A stretch of DNA of 64,000 nucleotides from Oscheius tipulae (Eukaryota; Nematoda; Chromadorea; Rhabditida; Rhabditidae), in contig JASJZH010000003.1 of NCBI GenBank assembly GCA_037178975.1, positions 496,001-560,000 on the forward strand. The letters are read 5' to 3'. Below the pieces are notes generated by a model. That model was given only the letters and a program-made list of their open reading frames with translations, was not told the origin of the DNA and did not search any database. Shown here piece after piece: positions 23,765-37,063 of this stretch. The position numbers and the translations under genes were made by a program. Position 1 is the stretch's first letter, and every line of letters begins with the position of its first letter.

Positions 23765-26291
23765 ATGGGAGTCGTTGAAGTAGAGACCTATAGTACTGCG
23801 CTGAGGATTCTGGCCACGATCGTTTGTCTTCTCGGTTGTTCAACCAATATTCTGATCATTATTCTGTCCAAGCTGACCCCTAAAAATGATACAAGGGCCT
23901 TTATGCTAATGATACAGATTACCTGTTTTGGAAATGTGGTCAACTGTTCCAGTGGATGGATGGTTTTGACAGTGTGAGTCTGTCTCTCTATTTCTCTATC
24001 TCTTTATGTCTGTCTCTCTGTCACATTAACAATTTTCAGTGTAGAGTTCCTGGACACTTGCGTAGTTTTCGTTGTCTTCGGCCCAGCCGCCTACTTCGGA
24101 CCCTATGTCTCTCATTTAATCGACTGCATAGTCTTGATGTCCAACACATTCCTCCCGCCCATGGTCGGTCTAATGATGTTATTCCGAGCTTGGATCCTAT
24201 TCAATCACAAGCTGACCAGGAGATCGATTCTAGTTGCCAGTATCTGCTCTTTAGTCTACTCAACCCCTCAATTTGTAAGTTCACCAAGATTCCCAAATCA
24301 TTTTCACAGTATTTCGGAATCAGCGGTCATCTTGACATTTCCTCGGTTATTTCAAAGGTGGACAAAAATGTGAATGCATCGATTCAAGCACATACAGTCT
24401 ATGCTGGGACAATGAGTCAACTTGGTGCCCTTTACTGGAACCTGTCAAATATTTTACCAGCAGGGGTCTTCTGTTTCTGCCTAGCCATGAGGGTGGTGAT
24501 GTCTTGGAAACTTAAAAAGTTGTACGAGCATATCAGCCCCTCTTCGAGGAAAGTTCACTCAGCTTTTATGAATGTAAGTTACAGTTAGTTCAAAGACAGG
24601 TACCGCTTGTAACTCGCAGAAGCATCTTCTCTTAGGTTCACGTCTCATTGCAATCCAACTTTCCGCACTCATATCCTCGTTCTCAGGCTTAGCGATGTTC
24701 TGCAAACAAATTAGTCTCAAAACCCTCATTTTGAGCTAGTTTCGATTACTAGTCATAAATATAGGGACATCTTCAAATATTCAAGATTTCCTTCGGAATT
24801 GTTTGTGTTTTGCGTTCTTCCTTCACGTTTTTATCGTTTTTCCCTTATAGTGGAAAACGACTGGTTAATTACATTCTAGAAATGCCTTGTGCCAAACGAC
24901 TTTCGGAGGTTGAACAAGGCCTAGTGACTGCTCTACGTGATGTCGGTCACAGTCTTCATCAAATTGCCAAACAATTGAAGAGATCTGTAAACTGTATCAA
25001 CCAGTTTTTCAAGAACGGACGCCGCTGCGACAAATTCAGCTCAGGACGACCGCGTGTGCCGTCTCCGAGAGTCGAAAATCACATTCGTCGTTTGGTTTCC
25101 AACATGACGATGTCGGCAAATCAGATTCGCGCTGAGATTTCGACATCTGCATCGAAGTCGACAATCCTTCGAGCCATCCACAGAGATGACAACATCGTTG
25201 GATAGGAAATGAAGGAAGCCCCGATGCAAAAACCGCAAAACAAGCAGGCCAGAGTTATCTGCGCTCGCGCTAACATGCATCTTGATTGGGACAAGGTTAG
25301 TATTTTATGCATCCGCCGATTTATTTTTTGCTCTAGGTCATATTTTCCGGCAAGACTACATTTTATTTGTGAAATTTCACCATAAGGAGAAGTTCAAGCT
25401 GAAAAAGGCTATCCTCGAAGCCTGGGATGAGATCACTCCTACAGTGATCCAGAACTTGATCAGCAGTATGCCCAATCGTCTTATGGATGCCATTGCCAGC
25501 CCCGAGATCCTACTCGCTATTAAGTATAGTTAACTACATTTTATTTATGAAATTTCACAATAAATTGTTGATTTCCTAAGACGTTCCTATATTTATGACG
25601 CGGGCGTTTTTCACTGACTGCGGTATTACATTCGCATTTTTGAACCATTCTTTCCAAAAAGATGGCTTTAAGGATTTGGGAGCACGAGGAATTCGAAACT
25701 CTCGAAGTCTGAAAGTGTGAAGCGCGTCCGCAACTGCGGTGTCCCTATATTTTTCACTGTATTTCTCGGCCTATTCCTTATATAGTCGGAGCGCCGCTCC
25801 AAGTCAGCTTTCGGGCTCATTGTGATCATTCGGTACTGTCAAACCGTGATCATTGTAGAAAGAGTCTAACTTCGAGAGTGGTCTAGGAAAAAAACTGCTT
25901 TTCGGAAAAAACCTGGTCTGACTAATCGTCAGGTAAGAGCTCATTTTTTTGCAGTATTTAGTAGTATTCAGTAAACAGCTTTTAAGCAAACAGAATAAAT
26001 CTTTGTCCATTAAATTAACTTCAGGTGCTAACTCTTGACTCAACTGTGGTCTTCTTCTACTGTCTCGGAAGCAACATAGGCTTCTTCGACCAGCTCTCTT
26101 CCATCTCCAAGTTTGCTGCTATCATCATTAAAACCTTTCCCTACCCATTTTTTAGTGGCCCGACGATCTTTCAAGCTCTCGCTCTGTTGTATTTTGTTCC
26201 CTACCTAAGGATTTCCACTGTTCGACTGTTTAGGAAACAGTCAACTAACAGTACGAGAGTCTCTGTTGTCATTACTGCGCCGATCGAATGA
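23765..26291 (+). CDS. 7TM serpentine chemoreceptor-like protein (receptor C)
   Basis: Four exons: 23765-23973, 24040-24274, 24310-24573 and 26025-26291, in phase throughout, about 325 aa. The start MGVVEVETYSTALRILATIV leads into span 1. Later spans include MVGLMMLFRAWILFNHKLTR, ILPAGVFCFCLAMRVVMSW and [13 protein letters not shown]. It is a plus-strand paralogue of receptors A and B, with the same exon phases and a final LLYFVPY block. Intron 3 is 1.45 kb because a Tc3-like transposon lies in it in the same orientation. The coding exons are undamaged, so the insertion may be tolerated by splicing. Confidence 0.77.
24757..25760 (+). mobile_element. Decayed Tc3/Tc1-like transposon
   Basis: The N-terminal part of a Tc3-type transposase is readable from 24882: CAKRLSEVEQGLVTALRDVG, a helix-turn-helix DNA-binding region, then TSASKSTILRAIHRDDNI, the usual end of the second HTH. 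A stop at 25203-25205 and frameshifts follow, with scraps such as ICARANMHLDWDKVIFSG and a C-terminal LKKAILEAWDEITPTVIQNL at 25400-25455. Most of the DDE catalytic core is missing. The ends are short inverted repeats, ATATAGGGAC at about 24759 and GTCCCTATAT at about 25741, flanked by TA as expected for Tc1/mariner insertion. The element sits in receptor C intron 3. Confidence 0.75.
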
Positions 26292-26358
26292 TTTTTAAAT
26301 TTTGCGGAAAAATAGTTTATGATACAGTTTTGTACAATAGTCTCCTTTGAACATTCTC

Positions 26359-29260
26359 TCAATCTGTATAAGCAATGAGACTTGAGGATCTGACTTGACG
26401 AAGGATCCTTTCCATGGCGTAGGGGAGACCAGACCCGTTCCAGGAGTTCTGGAAATTGACTGTCATTCTGTCTCTGTCACTCCTACCTTCAGTTTGTCGT
26501 AAAGTTCATCTTTTCGGAACAGGAGACTGGGTGCTACTCCGCTAACAGATCTTCTTGACTTCGACTGGTACTGAACTGAAATAAAAGACGAGCAGAAACT
26601 GAAAGCTTCCATGGGAGGATCCCTTCCACTGTCCAGATCCACAAGGAAACAGATTGTATGGACTGTTCGGAGCTGGTGCAGTCTTCGAATCACTGCCTCT
26701 TTTACAAGATTGCAATCTTGTTTCAGACTGTTCAGACTGAACAGCTCGAAAAAGATTGGCTCGTGTCCATCCTCCCATATTTCTTTGGGACAGAGTGTTC
26801 TCAGACGACGCTTCTTGACATAGGCTCTTACAGCCCCTTCAATGAAGCCGCGAAGAGCTTGGAGTTGCGAGCCGACGACCAGGACGGTTCGGCCAAGTTT
26901 TGGTTTCGAGAAGGTGATTGCGGCTGGAATACGTGACTCCATGGGTTGTACCTTTGGCTGCCTCCATCGGTTGCTGAAAACGAGGGTTCAGCGACAGAAA
27001 CAAAGACAGAGATAGAGATTGCTCTCTGGTTACTCACCCCACAGACCAGAGTGAAATCTTCTTTGCTCCTCTAACTATTTGATCCATCAAGCTCTTCTCA
27101 ACATTCTGTTGACTGACTCTATTCACTACCTCGATAAAGTCTTCGATCCCTGCACGGTATTCAGGATTCGGATGCCATCCTTTCCACAACAGATAAGCGA
27201 TTTCCGAATGGAGACGGTCATCCCAAGCTGGACGAAGACCATCATATGCTACGGCGCAGTACGTCGAGACGGGACAGAGCTTATGATCATACGGTCTTCT
27301 GTAAACTTTGGCTCCATTCTTAAGCTGAACTCACTTTCGGTAAAACATCTCCCAGACTGTAATGGACAGAGAATACGCGTCGATTTCAGGCCCGAAAGTA
27401 ACGTCGACCTCTGCTGCTTTTTGCTTTTCTTCGTTATTTAGAATGCTTCGAATATCAATAACTTCAGGTGCCATGTAATCGTATGTCCCCACTTCCCTGA
27501 AAACAACTGTTCTGTTTGTTGCTCACTCAGTCCTCTACCACCACCATGCAAGACACCACTTCCCTTCTTCTTATTCTCTATTCTCTGTTCGTTTTGATCC
27601 GGACTATTGATGACCTGCCACCCTACCATGACATGTCATGTAAAATGAGTTCCTTAGTATGAATGGAGCCCAGACGGCGGCTAATATCAACGATGTTTGT
27701 GGCCAAGGGACGACGTCTACGAGGGTATGCCAGTTGTGGTTCCATTGCTTTCGGTCTGGGGACAAAGTGTCAAAGATGAGCCAAGGTCAGGTCGACCAAC
27801 AAGTTTCGATGAATTGAAGCTGCTGCAGCTCGTGGACGAAAGCATCAGCAGACTGCCCGTGTACTAGCAGAGGCATTGTCTGTCAGCCATGTCGTAGTGG
27901 TACATCATTTGAAGCAATTGAGATTTACGAAGAAACTGGGCACATGGTTGCCGCATGACCTCAGTGACGCCCGAAGTGGCAGCGCATATCCGTCGCCCAT
28001 TCTCTCTTGTGCAGGTATGAGAGGAAATCCAATTTTTTTCCACGTCTGGTGACGGGGAACGAGAAGGGGTAATGCACGTAAACTTCCGAAGGATGCGTCA
28101 AAGGGTGGGTCCAGGACAGACACCACAGCCGCTGAAGTCGAAGATCCTATGGACAACGTGCGCCCCCATGTTGCAAAACACATTCGCTCCAAGATCCACG
28201 ACCTGGGGTGGGACATTTTACCCAATCCTCCTTATAGCCCGGACCTTGCCCCTTCCGACTATTATCTGTTCCAAACTCTCAACAACAAGATTTGAGGAAA
28301 CCAGGTCGATTCCGACGGCGCACACAAAACCTGGTTGACAAACTTCTTCACGTTGAACCCCACGGTGATCTACGAGCGTGGCATCCGTAAGCTACCCGTG
28401 AAATGGGCAGATGCGGTACATCATATTGGTGATTGCAACGAATGGAAAAGTTGTTTGGAAGTCAATAAATTTCGCTCTGTGCCGCTCTCTCAGTCTCACA
28501 TGTTCTTTATCTCGCATCACGAGTCGTTTATCTATCTGCGAGCACAGTCAGCGTGTCCTGTGGTTATTATCGTAAAACGAGTTAATAACGGAGAGTCTTA
28601 CCTTGATTTAGCCAGCTCTATTTTTCGAGAGAAACCGAAATCTGCCAACTTAACATGTCTGTCATTGTCCGTCAGAAGAATGCTGAAAACGCAGTTGCAT
28701 CTGAGACAGAGAGAGATAGACGTGCTCACTTTTTAGGCTTGATGTCCCTGTGAAGAATTCCATGACAATGAAGATGCAGTACCCCTTCAGCGACCTGTCG
28801 GATCCAAGAATAGACATTAGCATGGCTATACTCAATGACCGGGTCGTGTATCACTAAAAGACCATATCATTTCTTGTCTATTGAAAGTTTGATCTTGTAG
28901 CTCTCTGATAACTCACCGTTGTGGAGAGACCTGTCCATAAGCTCCAGCACCAAGCCTATTAGCTGACTGCGATAACCGACTATGGGTCCTAGCAGTTTTA
29001 TAACATTTCTGTGACTCGGAAGAGTAGTCAGTGATTCAATTTCCCTTTTTGTTTTCTCGTCGTGGTAGGTGTAGATCTTTATTGCCACAGCACTACACTT
29101 ACCTTTTTAAGCTGAAGTTTAATGATCATACCCAAAACTTCTGCAGTGTGCTTCTTTCACAGTTGCCTCGGATCCTACTGCTATTTCCCGAGTCACATTA
29201 AAGATTTCAATGTGGAACTGATGGTAACCTGAATAACCTGGTTTGGAACTCTTAATTTTC
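26359..29260 (-). CDS. Protein kinase-like gene with an in-frame TGA
   Basis: Eight minus-strand exons are visible: 29132-29260, 28917-29092, 28730-28853, 28602-28682, 27038-27496, 26630-26973, 26487-26575 and 26359-26448. The 5' end is unresolved. The kinase landmarks come in order: glycine loop IAVGSEATVKEA, VAIK lysine, HRDIKPKN catalytic loop, LADFGFS and YMAPEV. Then comes a C-lobe block LRPAWDDRLHSEIAYLLWKG that resembles tyrosine-kinase-like kinases. A Ser/Lys-rich tail ends SSSLIAYTD. Phase is kept across every junction, but a TGA at 27331-27333 lies in frame within the C-lobe, between YRK and VQLKNG. The gene may therefore be a recent pseudogene, be misread here, or encode a truncated protein. 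Substrate and pathway are unknown. The 1.1-kb intron (27497-28601) holds a mariner relic. Confidence 0.65.
27650..28430 (+). mobile_element. Decayed mariner transposon in kinase intron
   Basis: On the plus strand, opposite to the kinase, mariner transposase blocks appear in order. They are INDVCGQGTTSTRVCQLWFH (helix-turn-helix end), VTGNEKG, WVQDRHHS-like scraps, DNVRPHVAKHIRSKIHDLGW and PPYSPDLAPSDYYLFQTLNN (catalytic region), and a C-terminal ERGIRKLPVKW. Many stops and frameshifts interrupt them. The relic is longer than the one near 1.2 kb and similar to it. Confidence 0.8.
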
Positions 29261-29406
29261 CTAAAATGTCGGTTTTTGTTCAAGCTGCACTCGGACTTTT
29301 TGTATGCAATATTTCGTAAGGACCATAAGGACCATATCAGAAATCCCACGTGGCCAGACCTGTGCGCGCGATACCGACCGGCAGGATGCATTTAGCGGCT
29401 TTGTGA

Positions 29407-29460
29407 TGTTCTGCAAAGTTGTAGAGCTCAAAAAGTTCTACAATTTTGCAAAACATCGAA
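29407..29460. repeat. Short hairpin repeat, copy 3
   Basis: GATGTTCTGCAAAGTTGTAG, then a short loop, then CTACAATTTTGCAAAACATC. This is the cleanest hairpin of the family (others at 6285, 10562, 36405 and 63446). Confidence 0.6.
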
Positions 29461-30384
29461 AAATTAAAAAATGTCGTCTTCACCCCCTAAAAGTGAGCGC
29501 GACGCGCTGAATATAGACCGGACCTCAGCCAGTCCGTGCGCACATGATCTCTACCATGACCTTCATATTTTTCAAGTTCCATTTGATTGCGAGTTCTGAA
29601 ACACATGTAAAGAATTATAAAGAATGATACGTGATAAATGTCTCTAGCCTTTTCTGTCAAGTGTTATCCAGGACAAGAGTCGAATATTCGCTGTTCAATT
29701 TATAAAATAAGGACTGTGTGGAGCGAAATCGCCAGGTTAGGTAGATAGAATGTTAATGGTTTAAATGGTGCCGATTAAAGATAGAAGAGCTTTGATATTT
29801 TTGAACCTGTGTAGTTTGAAGACATTTTCGCCTATTTACACTCACTTTTTTAGTCTTCCCAACTGGTTTTTGGATACCAGTGTTGAAATGGACTAAATAT
29901 TCTAATTTTTGATATAAAAAGCATTTCCTTGATTCTCTACGACTAATGAGAGTAGTTTTTGATGCAGATCACAAAAAAATGTTTATAGAGCTAGAAAATG
30001 GCTCTATAACGCCGAAAAATGCCAAAGCTCGATAAGAAGTGTAAAAATTTAATTTTTGTAATTCGCGGCAAAATCGAAGCCGTAACTATGCTTTGAACAA
30101 GGCACATCAAGGAGTTCTTGAAGCTACCTTCAAGAACCTTTTGCAACCGTTTTGAGTTCGAAACCGAATCACAAACCTGTATAACCTGAAACAAGCGGCT
30201 GATCCATTACGAAAAGCAAATTGTGTCTCTTTCAGCCTGATAAGGTGGAAGAGTCCCGCTATCTCGCTGTTCTTTCCTACCAATATGTCTCTCTTTATCG
30301 ATTCATAACGGCATACAACAAGACATTGCCTTCGTGGTACGAACTTTATTCGTGATTTTTAAATACTTTATGAAATCTTTATAC

Positions 30385-33318
<2,934 letters not shown>

Positions 33319-34642
33319 ATGATAAATTTCTTTTCGCTTCTCTTTTGGACCTTGGCTGTTTGCGGTGGCCTGGCACTGATACTGAATCTATTCCTCTGCG
33401 GGGTCATCCTCTTGACCAAGTCACAGTTGGGCTTCTATAAATGGGTCCTCATCCTTTTTGCCGTCTTTGAAAGCGGCTACGCCTTGTGTGTCTTCGTCGG
33501 AACGCCGGTAGGTTGACAGAGGGACAGAGAGTTAGAAAGTTAAAGAGACAGAGAAACAGGGAGACTTCAGATCCATTTGGTCACTGGAAAGCACTGGATT
33601 GTCATCTCTTACGGTAGTATCCTCCAAAACACCCCTCTCTACTTCTACGGGCCTGCTGCCTACTGTGTCTTCTGGTACATGTGGATCTGCTTCATCGTCT
33701 TCCTCTTCGTATATCGCTATGTCGTCGTCTGCCAGTGAGTTCCATATTTAGGGACCTGTAACGAAATACGTACAGTAACACTCTCCACAACATGATTGCC
33801 AACAGCGGCTGCTTGAAGCTCTTCTTTATGATGTTCTATTTCTCCCAAATTGTCTACAGTGCCATGTGCGGAGCTTTCTGGTGCACCAGGATGCCGTTGA
33901 CTGAGGTAAGAATAACCGTCTTTGTCTTTCTGTCTTTCTATGTTTCTCTGCCACACTCTCCATGATCCTGTCATCCTGTACTTTCAGGACATGATGAACA
34001 ATATCACTGAAACATTCGGGATCCATGACTTCAGCCGTCTTGGATACATGCTCTTCGGATTCAGGGTTCAGCCCCAATCTTATCTTGACTAATCTTGCAC
34101 TTTAGGCTCATGATAATTCTATCTCGGTTGCCGGGACCTGGGCTCTAATGAACCATTACTGTGTGATCGGCATTTCGGGACTGATCATTGTCTACTGCAC
34201 TCTTAAGATTTGGAGCACGCTGAAAACACACGCTAAGAACACGAATGTAATGGATGTTAAGCTGCAGAGGCAATTGTTCTATACTCTGTTGGTACAGGTG
34301 AGGAGAGCAAGAGACAGAGGCTTACCCTCTCATTTCCAGACCGCTATCCCCTTCCTCATGTACCATCTCCCGACCATGGTCTTCCTAACATTCCCACTCT
34401 GGCCCGAAAAGAGTCAGTTCGGATCCGCTACCCCCTTGTTCTCTGTCTTCACCACAATCCCCAAGATCCTTGATCCCATCGTGATCATCATCGGTATCAA
34501 GGATTACCGACATGCCGTTCTCCTTCTGGCCATCCGCCTCGGGATCAAAAAGACACCAATTGCACCTTCAAGTTCGACCGGAGATGCTTCCAAGCCCAGT
34601 GATCAGGCCTCAAAGACTTCAAAAGCTATTGAAATGGCCTGA
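33319..34642 (+). CDS. Str-superfamily 7TM chemoreceptor (receptor E)
   Basis: Six exons: 33319-33507, 33571-33734, 33776-33905, 33988-34065, 34106-34297 and 34340-34642, about 351 aa, in phase. The start MINFFSLLFWTLAVCG was chosen because the paralogue F starts at the same place (MNFFSLLFWTLAICG); an in-frame ATG at 33268 would add 17 residues. Membrane spans and family words are clear: YVVVC at the end of span 3, LQRQLFYTLLVQ before span 6, PFLMYHLPT in span 6, and DPIVIIIGIKDYR in span 7, the Str-superfamily ending. Chemosensory GPCR role inferred. It faces receptor F tail to tail with only 77 nt between the stop codons. Confidence 0.85.
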
Positions 34643-34719
34643 TTGAAAAGATATCGTGTTCTCTTAAATTGTATGTGAAGAATACCATGGTATATTTAAG
34701 ATTTTATGTACAAAACTGT

Positions 34720-36081
34720 CTATTTTGATGCTACTTCAGTGACTGTCAGCCAAGTGTTGACAGGGGTCACCGGGGCTGCCTTCATTATTCCCAAGCCTGA
34801 AACTGATATGAAGCTAAAAAGACACATCTGCTCACGGCAGAGGAGTCGTTTCATGGCGAAGCGGTAATCTTTGATGCCGATGATAATTACAATCGGGTCG
34901 AGAATCTTTGGAATAGTGGTAAAGACAGAGAAGAGGGGGGTTGTCGAGCCCATTTGGGATCCTTCAGGCCAGAGAGGAAATGTCAGACAGAAGATGGTAG
35001 GGAGATGGTACATGAGGAAGGGAATGCTGGTCTGGAATAGAGAGAATGTGAGTCTCTGTCTCTGTTTCACCTGTACCAACAGAGTGTAGAACAACTGTCT
35101 CTGCAACCCTACGTCCATCACACTGTTCATCTGAGTTTGGTGGTTTCTCAGAACATTGTAGATTCTGTAGCAACAGTAGAAGATGATGATCCCTGAGAAG
35201 GTAATGATCCCGTAGTGGTTCATCAGAGCCCAGGTACCAGGTACGGAGACAGAGTTGTCATGAGCCTGAAGGGTCAATCCGATTAGTCAATGATGTTGGA
35301 ACTTACCCTGAATCCGAACAGCATGTAACCCATTCGGGAGAAGTCATTGATCCCGAAGGTGTCTCGAATGTTCTTCTTCATCTCCTGAAAAGTATGATTG
35401 AAAGAGAAAGATAGAGACACAGAGGAACAGAGAGACAAACAGATAGAGAGACACAGAGACAGCCCAGCTCTTACCTCAGTCAACGGCATCCTTGTGCACC
35501 AAAAAGCTCCACACATGATGCTGTAGATGATCTGGGCCAGGTAGACCAGGAAGAAGAGGATTTTGATCCAGTGACTGTTGGCAATCATATTTTGGAGACT
35601 GTTACTGTAATCATTCCGTTGCAGAACCAAGTGTGAAACCTACTGGCAGACGACAACGTAGCGATATACGAATAGGAAGACAACGAAGAAGATCCACATG
35701 AACCAGAAAACACAATAGGCTGCTGGGCCATAGAAGTAGAGAGGGGTGTTTTGGAGGATGCTACCGTAGGAGATGACGATCCAGTGCTTTCCAGTTACTA
35801 GGTGGATCTGAAGTCTCTCTAACTCTGAGCCTCTCTGTCTCTTTATCTGCCTATTTGTTTCTTTGTCTGTTTCTCTGTTCTTGGAAACCTACCGGTGTTC
35901 CCACGAAGACACACAAAGCGTAACAACTTTCAAAGATGGCAAAAATAATGAGGACCCATTTGTAAAGTCCAAGAGAAGACTTGGTCCATTTCAGAATGGC
36001 TCCAACAAGGAACAGATTCAGTACGAGTGCACTGAGACCGCAAATAGCCAAGGTCCAGAAGAGCAGGGAGAAGAAGTTCAT
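34720..36081 (-). CDS. Str-superfamily 7TM chemoreceptor (receptor F)
   Basis: Six exons on the minus strand: 35893-36081, 35644-35807, 35475-35604, 35307-35384, 35071-35265 and 34720-35031, about 356 aa. Exons 1-4 have exactly the lengths of receptor E (189, 164, 130 and 78 nt), and exon 5 differs by one codon. The product shares FFSLLFWTLA, CGAFWCTRMPLTE, FSRMGYMLFGFR, LQRQLFYTLLVQ and DPIVIIIGIKDYR with receptor E. The two form a tail-to-tail inverted duplicate. No defect is seen. The stop is followed by only 77 nt before the stop of E on the other strand, so their 3' UTRs probably overlap. Confidence 0.85.
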
Positions 36082-37063
36082 ACCTGAAGACTTATTTACT
36101 GAATTGGATGTTAAAGTGGTGCTTTTTGGGAGAAAGTATCTGATAATGATGGTGATTGGGATTTCCCTCTTTATACCACCGTCTTGGTTAAAGATCAAGT
36201 CTGAGGGGGCGCCTTCTGGTAGAAAACGGATTAGCATTTCGTGTAATCTTAAATAGGAATGTCTGGTGCTGCAGCGTTGATCAGACATGGTGAGAGATTT
36301 GGGTGTGATTTACGGGAGAACATTGAAACAGACTTTGAGTCAGTATTGTATCGATACTTGGACATTTTTTAAAGTCGGTCGACAGCCAAGTTTAGAGCTT
36401 ACCGCAACTTTACAAAGCAGATTTTTTATAGCATTTAGTAATTTGTAGCCCTGATCAAAAGCTACAACTTCGCAGAACATCCTTTTACTGGAAAACAACT
36501 TCTTCAGTTAACTTGAAAACAGTTCTTGGTTTGCCTGGCACTCGTGTCGTACCCATACCATATCGCGTCGGCTAATTCCAACAAGGTACATCCGTGATCA
36601 AATCAGCTTCCGCGTGCTCATGTATCGCTCTGGCGGCACCTTACAATTCTCATGATTCAAAGTCTGAAAAATTGACACATTATTGGAAGCAAAACATATA
36701 TTAAAAGATATATACCATTTTCTGGGCAGGCGTCCGTCTTCAATGCAGATGCAGGAAGATCAGATGGCTCCAGCCAGATCACTTTCTTTCAGCTCGTTGT
36801 CACAAGACCTGTTCATAGATTTTGCTAGACAAGAGCAGGAAGACGAGCAGCTTCATGGATACTTTAGGTGAGGAAAAACTTAAAGCGTATCGAATAAACA
36901 CGGGCGGGCCCGCGAGTGGAATACGAGACAGCTAAGGCTAGACAGTGAATTTGTATTTCCTCTGATAATGAGACACTCGATGTCCCTAAACTTTAAAACA
37001 AAAACAAATAGTGCCGCTCAAAAATTTGACAACTATCGGAATTTTAAATGCTAAAACCGTTCA
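36082..37063. other. Intergenic, one possible exon
   Basis: Mostly featureless. The plus-strand stretch 36740-36867 reads as an open, non-repetitive Gln/Glu/Ser-rich peptide (MQMQEDQMAPARSLSFSS to DEQLHGYFR) ending at a GTGAGG donor. It could be a lone first exon, but I found no partner. A hairpin-repeat copy lies at 36405-36482. Confidence 0.3.
36405..36482. repeat. Short hairpin repeat, copy 4
   Basis: GCAACTTTACAAAGCAG, later TTTGTAGCCC, and the end AGCTACAACTTCGCAGAAC. Same family as 6285, 10562, 29407 and 63446. Confidence 0.5.

Noticed and set aside
24810-25205. A possible independent DNA-binding gene
   Set aside because: The peptide is the N-terminal HTH part of a Tc3-type transposase with decayed remainder and inverted ends, so it is annotated as a transposon.
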